64,000 nucleotides of DNA from Clostridiales bacterium (GTDB lineage Bacteria > Bacillota > Clostridia > Christensenellales > UBA1242). The notes under the pieces are model-generated. The model worked only from the letters and a program-made list of their open reading frames with translations. It did not search any database and was not told where the DNA came from. Each line of letters begins with the position of its first letter. Position 1 is the first letter of the stretch. The position numbers and the translations under genes are program-made. The stretch spans positions 34,926-98,925 of the forward strand of contig SVHV01000004.1 in the NCBI GenBank assembly GCA_015055605.1. The letters run 5' to 3'. Positions 51,909-64,000 of this stretch are shown in pieces.

Positions 51909-53861
51909 ATGGGAAAATATAAAATGTCAATTGATTTTAATGTGCTTAATCATTTAGGTATAAATTTATATTCTAATATTCCAGCTGTATTATCAGAGGT
52001 TGTTGCAAATTCATATGATGCTGATGCAACAGAGGTAAATATTGATATTGTAAACGGAGAAGTTGTTATTATTGATAATGGGTGTGGAATGTCGGAAGAC
52101 GATATTAATACAAAATATCTACATGTTGGTTATCAAAAGAGGAATGAAAATCCAACTGCGGGAATAACCCCAATATTTAAACGTAGAGTAATGGGAAGAA
52201 AGGGAATTGGTAAACTATCTTTAATGTCAATAGCAAATATTATCGAGGTTCATACGTTTAAGGGTGGAAAATTATCGGCGTTTAGAATAAATGTTGAAGA
52301 AATAACAAATTTGATAAAATCTGGAGAAAACAAACCTTATGAGCCTACAGAAATTGATCCAGATACAAGTATTGAAAAAGGTACAAAAATCATATTAAAA
52401 GAAATAAGAAACAATAGGACTTTAACAAGACCAGAAAAAATAAAAACAGAATTGGCTCGTAGATTTGTAATTTTAAATAATTCATTTGTAATTAAAGTAA
52501 ACGGAGAAGAAATTACATTTGCAGATAGAAAGTATTTTGATAAAGTTGTAAAGATATTTAGGTATGGTAATCCTGCAATTGATATAAATCCACAATTATC
52601 TTTTTTTGATGATAATTTAAAAATTGAAGATCGAAAAAATGATTTAGATATTGCTGGAGTAAAGCATAATATTGTGGGATGGATAGGGTATGTTGATAGA
52701 AGTGATGAGCTAAAAGAAGGTTCGTTAAGTTTAAATAAAATATCAGTATTAACTAATGGTAAACTAGGCCAAGAAGATATTTTGCAAGAACTACATAACA
52801 CGAGTATGTTTACTAATTATATAATTGGTGAAATTGAAGCGAATTTTTTAGATGGAGAAAAAGATTTAGCAACATCTAATAGAGAAGGCTATCAAAAAGA
52901 TAATGAAGAATACGATGCTTTATTTGAATTTTTAAAAAGTGAAATAAAACATATAGGCGTAGACTGGAATAAACATAAAGAAAATCAAGGTGTTGAAGCA
53001 GCAATAGATATAGAACCAAAAATAAAACCTTGGTTTGAGTCATTGCAAGGAGACGATAAAACGTATGCAAAGAAAATACTTGGCAAAATTAATGCCATGA
53101 TAACAGATGAAGCACAAAGAAAGGATTTTACAAAATATGGTATTTTAGCCTTTGAAAAGATGAGATTAAGAAAAAGTTTAAGTGCTATTGAAAGTTTTGA
53201 TGAAACTACGTTGACTGCTCTCCCAACAATTTTTCAAGGGGTTAATGATTTGGAAGAAAGTATGTACTATCAAATAGTAAAACAGAGAATGGACATAATA
53301 GATAAGTTTGAAAGTATTACAGAGGCTCACCAAAAGGAAAAAGTTTTGCAAGAATACCTATATAAAAATTTATGGCTTTTAGACCCTTCTTGGGAACGAC
53401 CTACTAGTTCAGAAAGTATGGAAATTTCTTTAAAACGATTGTTTGATCAGGAAGTTGAATTGTCTTCTGATGAACAAAAAGCAAGACTGGATATAAGATT
53501 TAAAAATTTCGCTGGGAAAACAGTTGTTGTTGAACTTAAGCGATATGATAGGATTGTAAATTTAGGAGATATAGTAAATCAAATAAGCAAATATAATAGC
53601 GGAATTACTAAAATATTAAGAAAACAAAATCCTAATGAGTCTCCAGTTTTTGAAATAATTGTTCTATTAGGCCAATATATTAACAATGATGCTTCTTTAG
53701 AAATGTGTGAAAAAGTTTCTAAAACATTGGAGCAATTTAATGCTCGTGTTGTTTATTATGATCAATTAATTATTGATGCAAAAAATGCTTATTCAGAATA
53801 TTTTAGTCAAAAAGAAAAAATTAATCCTATATTAGATATTTTTAGTGATATTGATGAGTAA
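51909..53861 (+). CDS. MORC/MutL-like GHKL ATPase with C-terminal PD-(D/E)xK nuclease
   Basis: 650 residues. The N-terminal GHKL ATPase has E30-x3-N34, the DNGCG box at 56-60, and GRKGIGKLS as the lid/G2 box, as in MutL and MORC proteins. After helical linkers, a nuclease domain has D528 (ARLDIRF) and E542-x-K544 (VVVELKR), the PD-(D/E)xK catalytic set. Bacterial MORC-like ATPases are known from restriction-modification systems. With the m5C methylase 13 bp upstream it should be the ATP-dependent restriction half. GGGAGG precedes the ATG. Confidence 0.85.
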   Translation: MGKYKMSIDFNVLNHLGINLYSNIPAVLSEVVANSYDADATEVNIDIVNGEVVIIDNGCGMSEDDINTKYLHVGYQKRNENPTAGITPIFKRRVMGRKGIGKLSLMSIANIIEVHTFKGGKLSAFRINVEEITNLIKSGENKPYEPTEIDPDTSIEKGTKIILKEIRNNRTLTRPEKIKTELARRFVILNNSFVIKVNGEEITFADRKYFDKVVKIFRYGNPAIDINPQLSFFDDNLKIEDRKNDLDIAGVKHNIVGWIGYVDRSDELKEGSLSLNKISVLTNGKLGQEDILQELHNTSMFTNYIIGEIEANFLDGEKDLATSNREGYQKDNEEYDALFEFLKSEIKHIGVDWNKHKENQGVEAAIDIEPKIKPWFESLQGDDKTYAKKILGKINAMITDEAQRKDFTKYGILAFEKMRLRKSLSAIESFDETTLTALPTIFQGVNDLEESMYYQIVKQRMDIIDKFESITEAHQKEKVLQEYLYKNLWLLDPSWERPTSSESMEISLKRLFDQEVELSSDEQKARLDIRFKNFAGKTVVVELKRYDRIVNLGDIVNQISKYNSGITKILRKQNPNESPVFEIIVLLGQYINNDASLEMCEKVSKTLEQFNARVVYYDQLIIDAKNAYSEYFSQKEKINPILDIFSDIDE

Positions 53862-53867
53862 ATTTGT

Positions 53868-54104
53868 TTACAATTTATATATTACATTAATAACAAACTC
53901 AATAATTTGGTCAACTTCGATAGAGTGGAGTTGGCCTTTTTCTATGTCTAGACAAAGATATTCTTTCCATTTGTCTTTTGAAAAGTCTTTTAGAAATTTG
54001 TCTTCCATTTCAACAACTTTGTGAAGTTGAAGTTTATATTCTGCTGTCATTTTCTCTTCATAATATTTTTCTCTAATCATTTCTGCTAAAACTTTGTTAT
54101 CCAT
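53868..54104 (-). CDS. Small hypothetical helical protein
   Basis: 78 residues from the ATG at 54104 with GAGGTG upstream. It is helical and charged (EMIREKYYEEKMTAEYKLQLHKVVEMEDKFLKD type), with no membrane or signal segment. Similar small proteins are common in mobile parts of Bacillota genomes, but I cannot name a function. It runs opposite to the surrounding restriction genes. Confidence 0.6.
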   Translation of the reverse strand: MDNKVLAEMIREKYYEEKMTAEYKLQLHKVVEMEDKFLKDFSKDKWKEYLCLDIEKGQLHSIEVDQIIEFVINVIYKL

Positions 54105-54247
54105 AAACACCTCACATCAATAGTTGGTGTGCGTTTTAACTCTTTCAAAAATTAATTGCAAGTCATTTTAAAAAGTTTTAAAAATTAACGAAAAAATATG
54201 AGATGTATGCTATAATATATTTAATTATAGAAAGGAGATTGTCTTAT

Positions 54248-54958
54248 ATGGATTGGTTGGGCTTTTTAGGAAGTATTTTAAGCGGCATTATTGGAGGTCT
54301 ATTTACATTTTTAGGAGTTAAAGTGACAATTAAGAATGATGATAAAAAGAGGAAAAAAGAAGAATTAGACAAGGCTGTTGAAAAAAGGCCACGACTTGAA
54401 ATTGTTGATTATAAAGGTTTTAATATTGAAAAAGACAAGAGTGATAATTGCTTTGAGATAACGCTATTAGATATAAAACAATTTTATTGTGAAGGAAGTC
54501 GAGCATGTTTTGATTATGATAAAAAATCGACAGATAACAAGAACTATAATTGTGTAGAGTATACATTAAAAAATACTGGAATGACTGAGATTGTGGAAGT
54601 GTGTGTCACTAGCAATTTGCCTAAAAATATGTCAGTATTTCCATATGAAGGGAAAGATTTTTTTATAACAAATAAGATGATTAATTATGATGTGTGGAGT
54701 GATCATAAATATATTAAGCCAGGAGAATTGTTTAATATTAAAGTTCACTACTTAAATGATCAAGTTATTTATTCTAATTTAGGAAATCCAACAATAACAT
54801 TATGGTTATTGGATATAAATGGAAGGTTGTGGTCTCAAAGCTTTAGTTGCCCGGATAATGAAGTTGGGGTTCCCCATTTAAATAATATCAATAATTTTAG
54901 GGCACAAACTAGCGTGGAGACAGCAATTCAATGTTTTAAAGATCCAATGTTATGGTAA
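54248..54958 (+). CDS. Membrane-anchored protein of the defence island
   Basis: 236 residues from the ATG at 54248 with AAAGGAG upstream; the longer frame from 54203 is less likely. An N-terminal membrane helix (about 4-25, Gly-rich) is followed by a charged KKRKKEELDKA stretch and a cytoplasmic strand-rich domain of about 190 residues with conserved-looking Cys and Trp residues. The family is not recognised. The frameshifted nuclease gene starts 11 bp later, so the two may work as a sensor-effector pair; that is inference. Confidence 0.65.
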   Translation: MDWLGFLGSILSGIIGGLFTFLGVKVTIKNDDKKRKKEELDKAVEKRPRLEIVDYKGFNIEKDKSDNCFEITLLDIKQFYCEGSRACFDYDKKSTDNKNYNCVEYTLKNTGMTEIVEVCVTSNLPKNMSVFPYEGKDFFITNKMINYDVWSDHKYIKPGELFNIKVHYLNDQVIYSNLGNPTITLWLLDINGRLWSQSFSCPDNEVGVPHLNNINNFRAQTSVETAIQCFKDPMLW

Positions 54959-54969
54959 AGGAAGAGAAT

Positions 54970-55426
54970 ATGGAACAAATGATAACAGAAAGTTTTGTTG
55001 TTGAGAAGATTAAAGAGTTTTTAATAAAAAAAAGAAAATGGGAATTGGCATGAGGAAAAAGTGAAAGAATCTAAGCTTCATGGGCATGGTGTTGATATAA
55101 TGCTTGTTGGAGGTAAGAGGAATTCGGAATATTTTTTTATTGAATGTAAAGGAAAATCTTATTCAAGACCTGCTAAGTCAGTAAATAAAGAAGGTTGGTT
55201 AAATGCGCTAGGTCAAATCATTACAAGAAAGACAACAAGTAGAGAAATAAAATCTGGTGTAAAAAGAGGAGAACCTAATCGTGCTTATAAATATGGTCTT
55301 GGTTTATGTAAAGAAGGTGCAGAAGTTGCTTTAAAGAGAATACCGAAAGAAATTGCAAAAACTTTGAATCTTTATATATTCTCAGTTGATGACAATGGGA
55401 TTGTTGAGATGTTCACACCTTCTTAA
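54970..55426 (+). pseudogene. Frameshifted PD-(D/E)xK nuclease-like gene with A8 tract
   Basis: The gene starts at the ATG at 54970 (GGAAGAG upstream) and reads MEQMITESFVVEKIKEFLIKK, then stops after an A8 run (55026-55033). The remainder continues in the +1 frame from the run to 55426. Removing one A joins the two as ...FLIKKENGNWHEEKVKESK..., giving about 151 residues. The second part has GVDIMLVG and FFIECKGKS, a D...ExK nuclease signature. The break may be a fixed mutation, a sequencing error, or slip-strand phase variation. It follows the membrane protein gene by 11 bp. Confidence 0.7.
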
Positions 55427-55453
55427 TTTATCAAATAAAAAAATTATAAAAAT

Positions 55454-55486
55454 AAAGTTCTACTTAAAAAGTAGAACTTTTTTATT
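55454..55486 (+). terminator. Intrinsic terminator
   Basis: A 10-bp perfect stem (55454-55463 with 55471-55480, 7-nt loop) with T-run after the frameshifted gene. Confidence 0.85.
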
Positions 55487-55498
55487 TAATATAAGTTT

Positions 55499-55583
55499 TT
55501 GGTAATAAAAAACCAAAAAACTATTGACAAATGTAAAAGAAATTGTATAATAGGTATTGTAATTGGTAATTAAAAACCAAAAA
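55499..55583. promoter_or_regulatory. Promoter bracketed by twin 21-bp operator-like repeats
   Basis: TTGGTAAT(A/T)A5-type repeats at 55499-55519 and 55563-55583 match at 20 of 21 positions and each is itself an imperfect inverted repeat (GGT ... ACC). Between them lie TTGACA (55524-55529) and TATAAT (55546-55551), spacer 16. The right copy directly precedes the ribosome site of the methylase-like gene. Confidence 0.65.
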
Positions 55584-55598
55584 TGGAGGTGTCAAATA

Positions 55599-57344
55599 TT
55601 GGAAACTAAAAACTCACAAATTATTAAGTCTCAATTCAGATTTAATGAGCAGGGGTATACATTAATGAAGTCTGCCTTTTATATTTATGTATTAAGAAAA
55701 TCTGGAATTAATTATAATATTGGAAACAAAAACAATATAATGGCACATAGAAATAATTTAACTTATTTACACAAACTGGTTAAAGATAATTTAGATAAAA
55801 TAGAAGAGTGTTGTGGTAGAGTAGTTGGTGATTTGATAAAAGATTGTATACTTAGTTTTAGTGATTATTATGTTACTGGAACAGGGATGAATAATGCTCT
55901 ATATGCCATAGATGAAATGTCAGATGAAGGAATTGAAGAGTTGTTTGTAGAACATGCAACCTCTTATGGAAATAAAGAAGATAGCAGCATCCCTAATGAT
56001 TTGAGCGAATTAGTATTTAAATTGTTAGATCCAAATGGTTTGGGGAAATGGTTTAATTTTAATTGTGGAAATGGGGATTTTTTGGTAACTATATCAAAAT
56101 TATCTAAAAATATAGAAGTGTTAGGTGAAGATTTAAATCATAATCAAACCCTGTTAACAAAATTAAGATTGTATTTTCTTGGTGTTAAAAACAGTATAAG
56201 GCAGAACGATGCTTTGGATTCAGAATATTTTGAAATGTCTAACTTTGCATTTGTAAATACACCTTTTCTTCTAAGATTGGGAAATAAAACAGATTCATAT
56301 AATTTACATAATCACCACTTGGGGAAATTGAAATCATCTCAGAATGCAGATTGGATTTTTGCAGATAGACTTATTCAGGTAAGTAAAGAAAGATCTGCTA
56401 TGTTGATGACAGAAGCTAGTTTAATGAATTTTATAGATATTGAACAAAGAAAAGATGTTGTTAATAGTAATTTGCTAGAAGGGGTTATTAAACTACCTGT
56501 AAATTTACTTCCTTACACAGCTATCTCTTGTTCATTGGTTATTTTTAATAAAAATAAAAATAATAAAAATATAAAATTTTTAGATGCTTCTAGTATGTGT
56601 GTAAAGGGTAGAAGATTTTCTGAACTTAATGTTTCTGAAATAGTTGATTCTTATAACAATGCTTCAACTATTGTAAATAATGAAAGCATTATTGAAAATG
56701 ATTATTGTTTAAATGTAAAAAGATATCTTGATGTTAGTGACATTGTTTTGGATAATTCAAAAGTATTAAAAGAAGTTGTTTATGAAGTTTTTAGGGGTGT
56801 TCAGATTCCTGCACAAACAATAGATGAATATTCAAAAGATGTAGATGATAATACTTATAAACTATTGTCAGTAGGAGATATACAAAATGGATTTTTTGAA
56901 ATTAAAAATCTTCAGACAATTACTAATGATGGGAAGTTCGAGAGATATTTATTAAAAAATGGTGATGTTTTAGTTTCTTCAAAAAGCACAAAAATAAAAA
57001 CATGTGTTATTGAAGGTGTTGATAATTATAAAATTGTTGCTACAGGAAGTTTGTTAGTAATCCGATGTGATGAAAATAAGATTAATCCGGTCTATTTGAA
57101 AGCTTTTTTTGATTCAATTAATGGTGGCAAATTATTAGAATCAATACAAACTGGCACAGCAATTATTTCAATTAATGCTAGCGCACTTCTTAATATGAAA
57201 ATTTCATGCATTGATAGAGAGAAACAAGATAAAATAGCTGCCGCATATTTGGAGAGATTGGACCAATTTAAAATTACTCAAAACAAGTTAAGAAAATTAG
57301 AAAACGAATTAAACACAGTGTTTGATAAATTTGTGGAGGGTTAA
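55599..57344 (+). CDS. N6-methylase/specificity fusion with altered catalytic motif
   Basis: 581 residues from a TTG at 55599 with GGAGG 9 bases upstream. An HsdM-like part comes first: SAM motif FNFNCGNGDFLV near residue 150 and, at the catalytic motif position, VNTPFLL near 225 instead of NPPF/Y. A single TRD-like domain follows (about 390-560: VFRGVQIPAQTID, YKLLSVGDIQNGFFE), ending in a coiled coil as in HsdS. So it is a one-TRD methylase-specificity fusion. The N-T-P-F variant may lower or remove methylation. A 173-residue partner follows 3 bp later; no nuclease is fused. Confidence 0.78.
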   Translation: METKNSQIIKSQFRFNEQGYTLMKSAFYIYVLRKSGINYNIGNKNNIMAHRNNLTYLHKLVKDNLDKIEECCGRVVGDLIKDCILSFSDYYVTGTGMNNALYAIDEMSDEGIEELFVEHATSYGNKEDSSIPNDLSELVFKLLDPNGLGKWFNFNCGNGDFLVTISKLSKNIEVLGEDLNHNQTLLTKLRLYFLGVKNSIRQNDALDSEYFEMSNFAFVNTPFLLRLGNKTDSYNLHNHHLGKLKSSQNADWIFADRLIQVSKERSAMLMTEASLMNFIDIEQRKDVVNSNLLEGVIKLPVNLLPYTAISCSLVIFNKNKNNKNIKFLDASSMCVKGRRFSELNVSEIVDSYNNASTIVNNESIIENDYCLNVKRYLDVSDIVLDNSKVLKEVVYEVFRGVQIPAQTIDEYSKDVDDNTYKLLSVGDIQNGFFEIKNLQTITNDGKFERYLLKNGDVLVSSKSTKIKTCVIEGVDNYKIVATGSLLVIRCDENKINPVYLKAFFDSINGGKLLESIQTGTAIISINASALLNMKISCIDREKQDKIAAAYLERLDQFKITQNKLRKLENELNTVFDKFVEG

Positions 57345-57347
57345 TAT

Positions 57348-57869
57348 TTGGAAAAGGTCTTAGGTATTGAAGAACTTGAAGAATTAATTGAAAAGGTAAA
57401 AGAACATATTGAAAAAGAAATGATAAAAGCTAATAGGTCCGGAGAGCTTGACGAATTTTTAGTAAAATGTGGATATGTTGAAGAATCTTACTTTTATAGT
57501 GCACCAAATACTTCAAAAGTATTAGTTATAGGTGCTAGTCAAGTTGCTGAAAGTGTATTAAAAGGAATCATAAAAGACTTGGGACTAGATAAAGATAGAT
57601 TTGAATTTGTTCTTGACTATAATGACGCTAAGAATTTTCCAATGGACATATTAAAATACAATTCAAAGTATTGCGATATATTTATGGGGCCTATTCCTCA
57701 TAAAACAACAGGGATGGGGAATTGTAGTAGTATTATTGCAGAAATAACAAATCATCAAGAAGATTATCCCAAATTAAATGTTATGAGAGCATCTGGAGAG
57801 ATTAAAATAACAAAAACATCATTTAAAGAAGCATTATTAAATTCACAACTTTATAAGAATGCATCATAG
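57348..57869 (+). CDS. Partner protein of the methylase-specificity fusion
   Basis: 173 residues from a TTG at 57348 with GGAGGG 9 bases upstream. A helical N-terminus (about 1-50) is followed by a Rossmann-like domain: KVLVIGASQVAESVLKGI near residue 57, then FEFVLDYND, and CDIFMGPIPHKTTGMGN near residue 105. No nuclease or helicase motif is seen. It starts 3 bp after the methylase fusion and shares its start-codon type, so the two are likely translated together and form one system. The family is not named with confidence. Confidence 0.65.
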   Translation: MEKVLGIEELEELIEKVKEHIEKEMIKANRSGELDEFLVKCGYVEESYFYSAPNTSKVLVIGASQVAESVLKGIIKDLGLDKDRFEFVLDYNDAKNFPMDILKYNSKYCDIFMGPIPHKTTGMGNCSSIIAEITNHQEDYPKLNVMRASGEIKITKTSFKEALLNSQLYKNAS

Positions 57870-57945
57870 TTAAAATATTATTTGTTTTTATTTTGTAATT
57901 TTATACAAAAATAAAAATTTTATGTTATACTATACATAGTTTAAC

Positions 57946-57970
57946 TTCCGATAATATTTTATTATCGGAA
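57946..57970. promoter_or_regulatory. Perfect inverted repeat before hsdR, possible operator
   Basis: TTCCGATAAT (57946-57955) and ATTATCGGAA (57961-57970) are perfect 10-bp inverted copies with a 5-bp spacer, just after a TATACT -10-like box and 31 bp before the hsdR ATG. It could also act as an mRNA hairpin. Confidence 0.5.
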
Positions 57971-58000
57971 CATAATGTAGAAAAATAGGAGGTCATTTAT

Positions 58001-63808
<5,808 letters not shown>

Positions 63809-63810
<2 letters not shown>

Positions 63811-63834
63811 ACACCTTCATTTGAAGGTGTTTTT
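63809..63834. terminator. Bidirectional intrinsic terminator
   Basis: A 10-bp perfect stem (63809-63818 with 63823-63832) overlaps the last hsdS codon and has T-run; the recombinase gene ends 3 bases beyond it. Confidence 0.85.
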
Positions 63835-63836
63835 CT

Positions 63837-64000
63837 TTACCAAGTTACTATTTTATCAACCAATGCTTGTTGCTCACTAGCAGTTCTTCTTAAATAAATT
63901 CTAGTAGTTTCAATACTTTCGTGACCCATTAAATCTGCAAGAAGTGCAATATCATTATATTTTTCTAAAAAGTTTTTAGCGTATCTATGACGAAAAGAAT
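63837..64000 (-). CDS. Tyrosine recombinase (integrase), C-terminal end only
   Basis: The last 53 codons before the TAA at 63837 read on the reverse strand as the catalytic end of a tyrosine recombinase. FRHRYAKNFLEK holds the His and Arg of the H-x-x-R motif, LMGHESIETTRIY holds the second conserved His and the nucleophilic Tyr, and a short helical tail (SEQQALVDKI) ends it. The rest of the gene is outside the window. Enzymes of this kind next to type I hsdS genes often invert specificity segments; it could also be the integrase of a larger element. Confidence 0.88.
   Translation of the reverse strand, partial: SFRHRYAKNFLEKYNDIALLADLMGHESIETTRIYLRRTASEQQALVDKIVTW

Noticed and set aside
52337..52801. 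154-codon reverse frame inside the MORC-like gene
   Set aside because: No ribosome site, Ser/Leu-rich shadow composition, and it lies wholly within a well-supported ATPase gene.
55563..55598. Methylase-fusion start at TTG 55563
   Set aside because: It lies within the right operator-like repeat and has no ribosome site; TTG at 55599 has GGAGG at 9 bases.

Overview
The window is AT-rich DNA with standard bacterial gene structure. Ribosome binding sites are of the AGGAGG type, TGA is used as a stop, and genes are densely packed and separated by clear intrinsic terminators. The gene content points to a low-GC anaerobic Bacillota (Clostridia-like, probably an uncultured gut lineage). The evidence is DnaD/DnaI-type primosome genes, pyruvate formate-lyase with its activase, a desulfoferrodoxin-type superoxide reductase, a flavin reductase-rubredoxin fusion, a Spo0A-type DNA-binding domain, a D-Ala-D-Ala carboxypeptidase and BspA-type leucine-rich repeats. 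This assignment is an inference from gene content; no rRNA or tRNA gene was found to confirm it.

Positions 1-20 kb hold mostly housekeeping genes: sbcCD (sbcC cut by the window start), a DnaD-like and DnaI-like primosome pair, a SpoU-type RNA methylase, a DHH phosphoesterase, rsmF, two divergent paralogous zinc-ribbon membrane proteins, a Spo0A-like regulator next to a SpoIIM-like membrane protein, a lipoprotein, an S51 peptidase, pflA-pflB, and two small P-loop or kinase-fold proteins.

At 19.5-20.9 kb a stand-alone reverse transcriptase is preceded by a near-consensus promoter. The predicted transcript starts exactly at one arm of a perfect 10-bp stem, and the other arm lies just before the RT start codon. 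The enclosed 131 nt is rich in small hairpins. This RT plus structured-RNA unit is the best candidate here for an undescribed system.

Positions 21-31 kb carry a ferritin-like protein, a CYTH protein, a PBP5-like carboxypeptidase, a GNAT-like protein, a CPBP membrane protease, an epimerase, MscS and others. At 31.4-31.6 kb lies an orphan structured RNA with its own promoter and a U-run end. At 33.9-40.2 kb a tight five-gene operon encodes a GGQ release-factor-like protein lacking the codon-reading loops, an SF1 helicase, a coiled-coil protein, a membrane-anchored beta-helix protein and a small membrane protein. Positions 40-49.6 kb carry hpt, redox-defence genes (flavoprotein, superoxide reductase, rubredoxin fusion), a sugar kinase, a Nudix hydrolase, an HD hydrolase, a 26-residue-repeat microprotein, a metalloprotease-like protein and a second lipoprotein.

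From 49.7 kb to the end is a defence island. It holds a nucleotidyltransferase flanked by 33-bp direct repeats that are relics of one gene's 3' end; an m5C methyltransferase with a MORC/MutL-like ATPase-nuclease; a membrane protein next to a frameshifted nuclease with an A8 tract; an unusual N6-methylase/specificity fusion with a small partner under twin operator-like repeats; and a complete type I system, hsdR-hsdM-hsdS. The 3' end of a tyrosine recombinase faces hsdS at the window edge, which raises the possibility of specificity switching by recombination.
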